A model generated the notes under the pieces. The model saw nothing but the letters and a program-made list of their open reading frames with translations, ran no database searches and was not told where the DNA came from. A stretch of DNA of 58,245 bases from Agrilactobacillus fermenti (GTDB lineage Bacteria; Bacillota; Bacilli; Lactobacillales; Lactobacillaceae), in the NCBI RefSeq assembly GCF_021030645.1, contig NZ_JACGCJ010000017.1, forward strand, positions 1-58,245, written 5' to 3'. Positions 27,150-35,262 of the stretch are shown here, piece after piece; within the stretch, counting starts at the first letter, position 1; each line of letters begins with the position of its first letter. A program made the translations under genes and the position numbers.

Positions 27150-29780
27150 ATGAAATCATATAAAGATACTTTTCCGTGGCATGATCAAGTAATGACTTAT
27201 TGGAATATTGAACAGTTCGCATCTGACCATGGCAAATTACCTTATACGATTAGAATATTATTAGAGATGGTATTACGGCATGATGCCAACAATCAACAGG
27301 CGGCACTTAATTTGCTGAACTGGGATCAAAACCATAAGGCGGACGTCCCATTCAAAGCTCAGCGTGTCTTACTTCAAGATTTTACCGGTGTCCCAGCATT
27401 AGTAGATATAGCTGCCATGCGGGACAAGGTTCAAGCTTTGAAGGGCAATGGGGCTGTAATTGATCCAGAAGTGCCAGTCCATCTGATTATTGATCATTCT
27501 GTTCAGGTCAATTTTTCCGGTTCAACCGCAGCATTTTCAAAAAATCAGCGGCGAGAATTTCAGATCAATCAAGAACGTTACCAATTTTTAAAATGGGCTC
27601 AGCAAGCCTTTGACAATTTAACGATCATTCCACCGGATAACGGTATTATTCATCAAGTTAATCTAGAACATATTGCTCAAGTAATTATGACACAAACAAA
27701 TCATAGCGAAACTTTAGTTTATCCTGACACGGTTGTAGGGACAGATTCACATACGACAATGACGAATGGGTTAGGTGTATTAGGATGGGGCGTTGGCGGT
27801 ATTGAAGCTGAGGCAAGTATGTTAGGAGAAATAACTTATTATCCTATTCCTGAAGTCATTGGCGTATATTTAAAAGGTCAGTTACCAGCTGGAAGTACAG
27901 CTACTGACCTTGCATTAACCGTCACGCAACGATTGCGCCAGGAAAATGTGGTGGGTAAGTTTATAGAGTTTTTTGGGGATGGGCTGCGGCACCTACCGGT
28001 TGCTGATCGAGCTACAATTGCCAATATGGCACCTGAATATGGGGCAACTTGTGGTTATTTTCCGATTGATCAGCAAACCATTGATTATTTGACACTAACG
28101 GGGCGAGAACAAGCCCAGATTGACTTAGTTGCAGCGTATGCACAGCAAAATCATTTATGGGATACAGGTGATTTAACACAGCAATATAGTCAAGTTCTGA
28201 CGATTGATTTGAGTCAAATTGGGGCTAGTTTGGCGGGCCCTAAGCGACCACAAGATTTGGTGCCTTTAAAGCAACTTAAACAGCAATTTAAAACCGAGCC
28301 GCACGACACGTTAACGGTTGAGACAAAACAGGGCAAACAACGACTGAAGTATGGTGCAATTGGCATCGCTGCAATTACCAGCTGTACGAATACCTCTAAT
28401 CCTGCATTGATGATCACAACTGGCCTTTTAGCACGGAATGCCGTCAAAGCTGGTTTAACGGTTCCTGATTATGTTAAAACTTCATTAGCACCAGGATCAC
28501 GTGCCGTAACAGATTATTTGGCTAAAGCTGGTTTGACACCTTATTTAGATCAACTTGGATTTCAGCTCGTTGGTTATGGTTGTACGACTTGTATTGGTAA
28601 TTCAGGCGATTTGAAACCAGAATTGATACAAGCGCTGCAGACGAGTACGTTTCCTATGGCGGGTATTTTAAGTGGTAATCGTAATTTTGAAGGCCGAGTA
28701 AATCCGTTGATCAAAGATACTTATCTAGCTTCACCACCGTTAGTTATTGCCTTTGCGTTAGCAGGGACATTAGCGATTGACTTGACTCAAGAGCCGATTG
28801 GTACGAATCAACAACAGCAACCGATTTATTTGCGAGATATTTGGCCGACACCAACTGAAATTAGCTTACTTGTAAAACAAGTTATGAAGCCGGCTATTTT
28901 TCAAAAGAACTATGCGCATATTTTACAAGGCAATCAACTTTGGCAGCAGTTGAAAATTGCACCGACTAAAACTTTTCCTTGGCAGAAGGATTCCACCTAT
29001 ATTGCAGCACCACCGTTCTTCGATCATTTGAACTCGGATACTGCAACACAGGGCACTTCAGATATGCTAACAAATTTGCGAGCACTAGCAAAACTAGGCG
29101 ATTCGATCACAACAGATCACATATCTCCAGCTGGATTTATTGGTCAACAAACAGCCGCTGGACGCTATTTATTAGCTAAAGGGGTCCAACCAAGTGAGTT
29201 TAACTCTTACGGTTCACGCCGCGGCAATCATGAAGTGATGATTCGCGGCACATTAGCAAATATTCGTATCAAAAACCAGCTTGTGCCTGGCAAAGAAGGT
29301 GGCTATACCAAGTACTGGCCAACTGGAGAAGTTTTAGATATCTATGATGCTGCTCAGCGGTATCAACAATTGTCACCACAGCAATGTAATGGTTTGGTGA
29401 TTTTGGCGGGTAAGGATTACGGCATGGGTTCATCACGAGATTGGGCAGCTAAAGGTGTCAAACTACTTGGGGTCAAAGCGGTCATTGCCAAGAGCTTTGA
29501 GCGAATCCACCGGTCAAATTTAGTAATGATGGGTGTTTTGCCACTTGAATTTATGCCTGATGAAGATGCGACAACATTAGGCTTGACTGGCCGTGAATCA
29601 TTTCAAATAACTTTAGATAATGCGCATCACTTAGCACATGTCATCGCAACGGATACGTTTGAATCGCAGTCTAGTAAGGCTTTTAATACCCGAATCCGTT
29701 TTGATACACCAAGTGATGCGACCTATTATGAAAATGATGGTATTCTACCAATGATTATTCGGCAGACATGTCACCTATAG
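27150..29780 (+). CDS. acnA: Aconitate hydratase
   Basis: An 876-residue AcnA-type aconitase interconverting citrate and isocitrate. The cysteines for the 4Fe-4S cluster are in ITSCTNTSN near residue 411 and GCTTCIGNSG near 478-481. Other signatures are GTDSHTTM, SYGSRRGNHEVM and the C-terminal swivel motif YGMGSSRDWAAKG. No disruption is visible. A GGAGGTGGC site precedes the ATG. It is the first gene of a three-gene operon. With citZ broken, its substrate must come from imported citrate or another source. Confidence 0.96.
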   Translation: MKSYKDTFPWHDQVMTYWNIEQFASDHGKLPYTIRILLEMVLRHDANNQQAALNLLNWDQNHKADVPFKAQRVLLQDFTGVPALVDIAAMRDKVQALKGNGAVIDPEVPVHLIIDHSVQVNFSGSTAAFSKNQRREFQINQERYQFLKWAQQAFDNLTIIPPDNGIIHQVNLEHIAQVIMTQTNHSETLVYPDTVVGTDSHTTMTNGLGVLGWGVGGIEAEASMLGEITYYPIPEVIGVYLKGQLPAGSTATDLALTVTQRLRQENVVGKFIEFFGDGLRHLPVADRATIANMAPEYGATCGYFPIDQQTIDYLTLTGREQAQIDLVAAYAQQNHLWDTGDLTQQYSQVLTIDLSQIGASLAGPKRPQDLVPLKQLKQQFKTEPHDTLTVETKQGKQRLKYGAIGIAAITSCTNTSNPALMITTGLLARNAVKAGLTVPDYVKTSLAPGSRAVTDYLAKAGLTPYLDQLGFQLVGYGCTTCIGNSGDLKPELIQALQTSTFPMAGILSGNRNFEGRVNPLIKDTYLASPPLVIAFALAGTLAIDLTQEPIGTNQQQQPIYLRDIWPTPTEISLLVKQVMKPAIFQKNYAHILQGNQLWQQLKIAPTKTFPWQKDSTYIAAPPFFDHLNSDTATQGTSDMLTNLRALAKLGDSITTDHISPAGFIGQQTAAGRYLLAKGVQPSEFNSYGSRRGNHEVMIRGTLANIRIKNQLVPGKEGGYTKYWPTGEVLDIYDAAQRYQQLSPQQCNGLVILAGKDYGMGSSRDWAAKGVKLLGVKAVIAKSFERIHRSNLVMMGVLPLEFMPDEDATTLGLTGRESFQITLDNAHHLAHVIATDTFESQSSKAFNTRIRFDTPSDATYYENDGILPMIIRQTCHL

Positions 29781-29792
29781 GAGGTTAGGTCT

Positions 29793-30989
29793 ATGCGTAT
29801 AACCGTACCTAGTAGTTTAACAAATGTTGTTTGCGCTCAAACTAAGATCACACTGATCAAACACAATAATTTAGCTTATAGTGGTTATGCCATCGATGAT
29901 TTGATCGCTCAAGGGATTTCCTATGAAGCTGTCTTATATTTACTGTGGCATCAAGGACTGCCAAATCAGCAGCAGCTACAAAACCTTAAGCATGAGCTGT
30001 ATCAAGGCATGCACTTGACGCCAAGTTTTATCAATGAACTACATCAGCTATGTCACAATCATCCAACAGCACACCCAATGGCACTTTTAAGAACGGCAGT
30101 TTCTATGGTTTACCCCGGGCGATCAAATGAACCAATTTGAAGCGCAAAATGCTTGGTTACAGGGTCACATGTTGAAGACAGTGACGACAATTATTGCTTT
30201 TTTACAACAGCGTACGCCATTGGCTGCGAAACCTGAACTAAACGTTGCACAGAACTTTTATTACTTATTGACTGGTGCGTTACCAACACTTGAACAGACA
30301 CAAATCATGAATCGTGTTTTGGTTTTGCATGCCGATCATGATCTAAATGCGTCAACTTTTACAAGTCGGGTTGTGGCCAGTACGGAGTCAGATACGGTAA
30401 GTTGTTTGACAGCTGCTGTTTGTGCGCTTAAGGGTCCATTACATGGTGGGGCTAATGAAGCAGTTTTTGAAATGCTCTCAGAATTGAAGCAAGCAGTAAC
30501 CGATACCGAAACGACGGTTGCAGATTTTATTCAACTGAAATTAAATCGCAAAGAGAAAATTCCGGGCTTTGGTCATCGAATTTATAAAAATGGCGATCCA
30601 CGGGCAACCTATTTAAAACAGAGTGCTGAAAAGATTACCAAATTAAACCATCAAAGGGTATGGTTTGAGCTTTCTGAACAGGTATGTCAAGTAGTCGCGG
30701 ATCGTTTAAATTTAAAGCCAAATGTTGATTTTTATACCGCCACAATTTACCACTGTTTAGGGTTGCCAGCAAATGTTTTTACGCTACTATTTGCCGTTTG
30801 CCGTACTGGTGGTTGGTTAGCGCATATTCGCATATTCATGAACAACGGACGGTACATAAGCTGATTCGGCCAAGTTCTGAATATATTGGTAAGAGAAATC
30901 AAGTGATTAAACCGACATTTAAGCCAGGTGAATTTGATGCAAAAGCAGTGATTATTCGTAACGCAAAAAATAAACAGAAGGGGGCATAA
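29793..30989 (+). pseudogene. citZ: Citrate synthase, broken by two frameshifts
   Basis: Three overlapping frames together give a complete citrate synthase of about 395 residues. The first part ends soon after LRTAVSMV. It resumes one frame later with MNQFEAQNAWLQG, which implies a net gain of one base (or loss of two) around 30105-30120, where CCCC and GGG runs occur. The second part has the catalytic histidines in LHGGANE and GHRIYK and the aspartate in VDFYTA. It derails after GGWLAH at an exact 8-bp tandem duplication (30821-30836). Removing one copy restores HIHEQRTVHKLIRP. The ribosome site and the gene ends are intact. It would make acetyl-CoA plus oxaloacetate into citrate. As written no full protein can be made. 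Confidence 0.9.
30821..30836 (+). repeat. 8-bp tandem duplication in citZ
   Basis: CGCATATT occurs twice in a row without a spacer. One copy keeps the citrate synthase frame; the second shifts it by eight bases. Confidence 0.9.
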
Positions 30990-30992
30990 AGC

Positions 30993-32261
30993 GTGACTGG
31001 AGATTATATTACGTTTTCGGCTGGACATTTGAATGTGCCAAATCAACCGATTATTCCATATATTGAAGGAGATGGCATTGGGCCAGAAATCTGGCAAGCT
31101 GCCCGTCCAGTTTTTGATGCTGCCGTTAAAGCCACGTTTAAAGGGCAAAAAAGGGTAGCGTGGTGGGGCATAGGTGCTGGTGAAACCGCGTTTAAGCAAA
31201 CCGGTTCATGGTTACCTGACGATACTTTGAAGGCATTGAAACAGGCTCATGTCGGCATTAAAGGCCCATTAACAACACCGGTAGGTACAGGTCATCGTTC
31301 AATCAACGTAAAATTGCGTCAAGCACTAGATTTATATGTTTGTGTGCGCCCAATTCAATATTATCCAGGGACACCGTCACCACTAAAACATCCTGAGAAC
31401 GTTAATATGGTCGTTTTTAGGGAGAATACCGAAGATATTTATGCTGGGATCGAATATGAATATCAAACAGCAGCATTGAAAGATTTTTTGGCTAAAACAA
31501 AGCAATTAGCTAAAGTTCGCTTTCCTGAGACGAGTAATTTTGGTATTAAACCGATTTCAAAAGAAGGCAGTCAACGTTTTGTTGCGGCAGCAATTGATTA
31601 TACGCTAAGTCATGGACGCCATAAAATCACGTTAGTACATAAGGGAAATATTATGAAATATACTGAAGGTGCTTTTAAAAATTGGGGCTATGAAATTGCT
31701 AGTGAAAACTATGCTGATAAGGTTTTTACTAAGCAAGTGTGGCAGCAGCTTAAGGCAACTGAGTCCTTAGATGCTGCGAATAAGGCATTAAAGCAAGCAC
31801 AGGCACAAGGTAAAATTTACATCGATGATATAATTGCCGATAATTTCTTTCAGCAAGCCTTGATTGATCCAAAGCAATTTGACGTGATAGCGACTTGTAA
31901 CTTAAATGGTGATTATATTTCTGATGATTTAGCGGCTGAAGTTGGCGGTATTGGCATTGCGCCAAGTGCAAATATCAATTATCAAACTGGTTATGGTTTA
32001 TTTGAAGCAACTCACGGTACAGCGCCTGAATTTGTTGGTCAGAATAAATTAAATCCAACATCGCTTATTTTATCAGGTGCAATGATGTTTGATTATTTAG
32101 GTTGGCCAGAAGTCAGTCTGCATATACGAGCTGCAGTTGCCAAAGCTATAGAGCACAAACAAGTTACGTGGGATTTTGCACAGAAAATTGCCGACGCTCA
32201 TGAATTAAGTACCAGTGACTATGGCAATTATCTAGTGCAGTTGATTGCACAACAAAAATAG
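30993..32261 (+). CDS. icd: Isocitrate dehydrogenase, probably NAD-dependent
   Basis: A 422-residue isocitrate dehydrogenase giving 2-oxoglutarate for glutamate synthesis. The substrate and metal motifs are NTEDIYAGIE near residue 145 and CNLNGDYISDDLAAEVGG near 305. The cofactor region reads HGTAPEFVGQNKLNP. Compared with my recollection of Escherichia coli Icd, the residues that read the NADP phosphate are changed (Lys344 to Glu, Tyr345 to Phe, Tyr391 to Trp, Arg395 to Gln), so NAD use is inferred. The start is GTG three bases after the citZ stop, behind AAGGGGGC. No damage is visible. Confidence 0.93.
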   Translation: MTGDYITFSAGHLNVPNQPIIPYIEGDGIGPEIWQAARPVFDAAVKATFKGQKRVAWWGIGAGETAFKQTGSWLPDDTLKALKQAHVGIKGPLTTPVGTGHRSINVKLRQALDLYVCVRPIQYYPGTPSPLKHPENVNMVVFRENTEDIYAGIEYEYQTAALKDFLAKTKQLAKVRFPETSNFGIKPISKEGSQRFVAAAIDYTLSHGRHKITLVHKGNIMKYTEGAFKNWGYEIASENYADKVFTKQVWQQLKATESLDAANKALKQAQAQGKIYIDDIIADNFFQQALIDPKQFDVIATCNLNGDYISDDLAAEVGGIGIAPSANINYQTGYGLFEATHGTAPEFVGQNKLNPTSLILSGAMMFDYLGWPEVSLHIRAAVAKAIEHKQVTWDFAQKIADAHELSTSDYGNYLVQLIAQQK

Positions 32262-32290
32262 CTGTAAAAAACAGCATTTTTGTTGTTTTT
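32250..32290 (+). terminator. Terminator overlapping the end of icd
   Basis: CAACAAAAAT-GCTGT pairs with ACAGC-ATTTTTGTTG around AAAAA, with one bulged A, and T residues follow. The 5' arm covers the last icd codons and the stop, so ribosomes reaching the stop could affect folding. Confidence 0.8.
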
Positions 32291-32431
32291 GCTTAACTTC
32301 GCTTAATATATATTATGTAAACTAAAATTATTATTTTGTACTTTTAGCATCCTAATGATGCCACCCCACTTGGTTTTGAATGAGGTCAACATCATTTGGT
32401 GATTTAGCATTAAAAATTGGGCACTAAAATA

Positions 32432-32478
32432 AAAAATAGATAGATCAGAAATTTATATTTCTAGTCTATCTATTTTTT
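32432..32478 (-). terminator. Terminator after the deoxynucleoside kinase gene
   Basis: AAAAATAGATAGA pairs with TCTATCTATTTTT, with an inner AGAAA/TTTCT pairing. It has T or A runs on both sides, so it can work in both directions. The ~140 bases between it and the icd terminator show only a weak AATGATG/CATCATT dyad. Confidence 0.85.
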
Positions 32479-32484
32479 TGATGA

Positions 32485-33216
32485 TTATTCAGCTGCTTGA
32501 ACTTGTATCGGTTCAATAATATTTTTTGGTAATCGATCTAAGTCTCGCAATTTGTCATCGATCAATTTTAAAACTTGTTCTTGATCACTTTGATTATCGA
32601 CAAAATCTAGTTGATCACCATCAATCTGAATTTTGTCTGAGGCGTCATATTGTTGGTACCATTTTTCATAATATTGAATCAATGTTTTGTAATAACCAGC
32701 TAAACTTGGATCTTGATTTAATTGTTCATAAGTACGGCCGCGTTTTTGAATACGTTGAATCATAGTTTCATACGACACATTAATGTTGATCAATAAATCC
32801 GGGTGTTTTTTTGGCATGCCAGCTAGTTCTTCCATCATATTATTTAACAGATCGGAATAGATTGCATATTCTTCTTTGGTCGCATTACCCTGATCAGTAT
32901 TCATCTTCATAAAGATCTGATCTTCATAAATGGAACGATCTAATACATTATTATCGTCTGTGAGTGCCGCTTTGATTGAATGGAACCGGGTATTTAAAAA
33001 ATATATCTGCAATAAAAAGGTGTACGGATTCGTAGCGTCTAATTGTCCAGCTGCCCTTTTCTTTTCAGCAATTGCATTACCCTTATAAAATAGCGGTAAT
33101 ACTGGATTGTTATCTACTTTTTCGTAAAAAGCTTGAGTACCCAAATGTTTCGATAAAATACGCGTTAATGAGCTCTTACCTGAACCAATTACGCCACTTA
33201 ATACAAGCACTGTCAT
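32485..33216 (-). CDS. Deoxynucleoside kinase
   Basis: A 243-residue kinase of the deoxyadenosine/deoxyguanosine/deoxycytidine kinase family that phosphorylates salvaged deoxynucleosides. The P-loop is GVIGSGKSS at residues 8-16. YEKVDNNP near 31 holds the substrate glutamate. The DRSIYED motif near 92 has the Asp-Arg pair, and the lid arginines are in RIQKRGRTYE near 154. Base preference cannot be read reliably. It lies 53 bases downstream of a PnuC-family transporter gene, so import and phosphorylation of the same substrate is likely. Confidence 0.92.
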   Translation of the reverse strand: MTVLVLSGVIGSGKSSLTRILSKHLGTQAFYEKVDNNPVLPLFYKGNAIAEKKRAAGQLDATNPYTFLLQIYFLNTRFHSIKAALTDDNNVLDRSIYEDQIFMKMNTDQGNATKEEYAIYSDLLNNMMEELAGMPKKHPDLLININVSYETMIQRIQKRGRTYEQLNQDPSLAGYYKTLIQYYEKWYQQYDASDKIQIDGDQLDFVDNQSDQEQVLKLIDDKLRDLDRLPKNIIEPIQVQAAE

Positions 33217-33269
33217 TCATCTGCCTTCCTTTGCGCTATGATTTGCCTGTGAGTTATTCTGGTCATTGT

Positions 33270-34037
33270 CTATTCTTCAGTTAAGTTAGCTGTAGTTGTT
33301 GCTGTCACTTTGCTACGATGTTCAAACCAGTTGGATTTAAAGAAGGCAATTAAATCATTGGCTACATAGATGCTATAAGTAACGGCCAATGCCCAATCGC
33401 CGGATCCACTATGTAGAGCCGTCATTGTCCAAAGAATCAAGGACATTACACCTTGAGCAAACCAGAAATAATATTGCTCTGGAAAACGCCGAACACAAAG
33501 CCATGTTGCGACTAAACCAATCGCTGTGCTGAGTGCGTCTACTGCTGGGCGCGCATCATTTGTAAAGTTGGCAATCAATAGATAACCGATGCCCCAAACA
33601 AGCAATGTTAAGACGGCATATTTTATTACCATAATTGTTTTATTACTATCGCTGAAATGACGTAACTTTGCATCTTTATCCCATTCTGTACCTAATAGGA
33701 TTGGTAAATCCAACATAATGATGTAGGTACCTTGAAGTACAATTTCCATATAATTTGTATTAGGAATAGCCGTCAAAATAATCATTACGGCTGATGCTAA
33801 GCCAAACAAGCCATTTAGCCATTTACGCGATGTGATCAAATGGACACAGGCCATACCTAAAACACCAGCAATAGTTGAAATCCAACTTGCTTTGGGGTTG
33901 ATCAGCTGCATTCCAATCAGAAAACCGACCCCAAAAGCGAATAACAAATAACTTTGAAGTGCCCAGCCATGCCAATCTAATAAGATATGTTCCTTAAATT
34001 TCTTTGGAAGTGATGTTAAACCAGTAATGATTTGCAA
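33270..34037 (-). CDS. PnuC-family nucleoside transporter, possibly PnuN-type
   Basis: A 255-residue membrane protein with about seven helices of the Pnu family. The WHGWALQSYLLFAFGVG and PEQYYFWFAQGVMSLILW segments are typical, the latter containing the substrate-binding aromatic cluster. Pnu transporters are facilitators that trap vitamins or nucleosides by phosphorylation inside. The neighbour is a deoxynucleoside kinase rather than a nicotinamide riboside kinase, and two NrdR-like boxes precede the gene. This suggests a deoxynucleoside (PnuN) rather than nicotinamide riboside (PnuC) carrier. The start is TTG with a GAGGGA site eight bases before it. Confidence 0.88.
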   Translation of the reverse strand: MQIITGLTSLPKKFKEHILLDWHGWALQSYLLFAFGVGFLIGMQLINPKASWISTIAGVLGMACVHLITSRKWLNGLFGLASAVMIILTAIPNTNYMEIVLQGTYIIMLDLPILLGTEWDKDAKLRHFSDSNKTIMVIKYAVLTLLVWGIGYLLIANFTNDARPAVDALSTAIGLVATWLCVRRFPEQYYFWFAQGVMSLILWTMTALHSGSGDWALAVTYSIYVANDLIAFFKSNWFEHRSKVTATTTANLTEE

Positions 34038-34092
34038 AATAGATCCCTCAATCCATATAAATTTTATTTATAGCGGCTGTCACACAGACAAC

Positions 34093-34138
34093 ATACTATA
34101 TATTGATTCATTTTTTTGTAAAAGTCAATATATAGTGA
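34093..34138 (-). promoter_or_regulatory. Pair of NrdR-like boxes over the pnuC-type gene promoter
   Basis: Two 16-base sites at 34093-34108 and 34123-34138 each match the NrdR consensus ACACWATATATWGTGT at about 13 positions, and start 30 bases apart, about three helical turns. They also form a perfect 12-bp inverted repeat (ACTATATATTGA with TCAATATATAGT). On the minus strand TTGACT lies in the upstream box and a TATA-rich -10 in the other. NrdR represses ribonucleotide reductase and dNTP genes. Confidence 0.6.
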
Positions 34139-34176
34139 AAAATTTAGATTGGGTTTCATTTTTGTAATTTGCCAAT

Positions 34177-34209
34177 AAAAAACTCGAGCTTTTCAGATAC
34201 TCGAGTTTT
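34177..34209 (-). terminator. Terminator after the second degV gene
   Basis: AAAACTCGAG pairs with CTCGAGTTTT around a loop of about 11 bases. On the minus strand TTTTTTA follows. Confidence 0.85.
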
Positions 34210-34238
34210 AGTATAATAGTTTGATATAACAAATAGGC

Positions 34239-35102
34239 TTAATCTGGATATTTACGTATCCACGCCAACGCAATAGCTTTATCCCCTAAATGCGTCCCAA
34301 CAACAGGTCCAAAATAACTAATTTGAAATGATACTTGTGGGAACTTTTGCTGTAAATCAGTTTGCCAGCGCTGGGCTTCAGATAAATCATCACCGTGAAT
34401 AATAAAAGCCTGAATTGGATAGTCAACTTTGGCAAGAGCATCTGAAAAAATCGATTCAGTGTGTTTATAAGCTCGCTTAATTGATCTGACTTTATCAAAG
34501 GCAACAATTTTGTGAGTTTGATCATCAAACGTCAATAATGGCTTAATTTTGAGCATGGTCCCAACAAATGCACCGGCATTTGACAAGCGTCCACCGCGAA
34601 CTAGGTTCTGTAAGTCATTGACAATAAACACTTCATTCATGGTCTGACGCATTTCATCTAATCGAGCGATAATTCTATCGAGTGCAATCCCCTTTTGTGC
34701 CAACTTTGCTGCTTCTAAAACTAAAGAGCCCATTAACATAACCGTTATTTGTGAATCATACGGGATTATTTTAATCTCTTTGGTTTCTTCAGCCAACATT
34801 TGGAGATTGTTAACAAATCCAGATATCGTGCTAGCTAAATGAATAGACAAAACGGTGTCATAGCCAGCCTGAGCTAATTCATGATAAAGTGCTGCAACTT
34901 TGCCTAATGGTGGCTGTGAAGTCGATGGAAAGGTGCTAGATGTTTTTAGCAAATGGTAAAATTCAGATGTTGAGATGTCAACGCCTTCTTGATATTGCTT
35001 ACCATTAACAATAAAGGGAATGGGTATGATATGAATACCATAGGCTTTTATAAGCTCATCTGACAAGTAAGCAGTGCTATCAGTAACGATGGCAAGTTTC
35101 AT
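34239..35102 (-). CDS. DegV family fatty acid-binding protein (copy 2)
   Basis: A 287-residue FakB-type protein. It begins with KLAIVTDSTAYL. STSQPPLG near residue 60, the LASTISGF segment near 95, NLVRGGRLSNAG near 163 and the C-terminal GPVVGTHLGDKA are the lipid-binding landmarks. It is related to but clearly different from the copies at 1054 and 55736; the residues lining the pocket differ, as would fit a preference for other fatty acids. It lies alone between a terminator and the phosphodiesterase-like gene, with AAAGA before the ATG. Confidence 0.9.
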   Translation of the reverse strand: MKLAIVTDSTAYLSDELIKAYGIHIIPIPFIVNGKQYQEGVDISTSEFYHLLKTSSTFPSTSQPPLGKVAALYHELAQAGYDTVLSIHLASTISGFVNNLQMLAEETKEIKIIPYDSQITVMLMGSLVLEAAKLAQKGIALDRIIARLDEMRQTMNEVFIVNDLQNLVRGGRLSNAGAFVGTMLKIKPLLTFDDQTHKIVAFDKVRSIKRAYKHTESIFSDALAKVDYPIQAFIIHGDDLSEAQRWQTDLQQKFPQVSFQISYFGPVVGTHLGDKAIALAWIRKYPD

Positions 35103-35262
35103 AGGGCTATCTTTCCTCTATTTTTTTAATAGTTATCGTAGGTTACGCATAGGTAATTATAAGTGATTAAAGTGACTAATGTAGATGCTATAAAACGCAT
35201 AAAGAGAATGATAGCATTAAAGGCTTTGATGCACAAATGAAAAATTACAATATTAAAAAACT

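Noticed and set aside
32354-32396. AATGATG/CATCATT dyad in the icd-kinase gap as a mobile element remnant
   Set aside because: The arms are only 7 bp with a 29-base loop, and no flanking duplication or coding remnant is visible.
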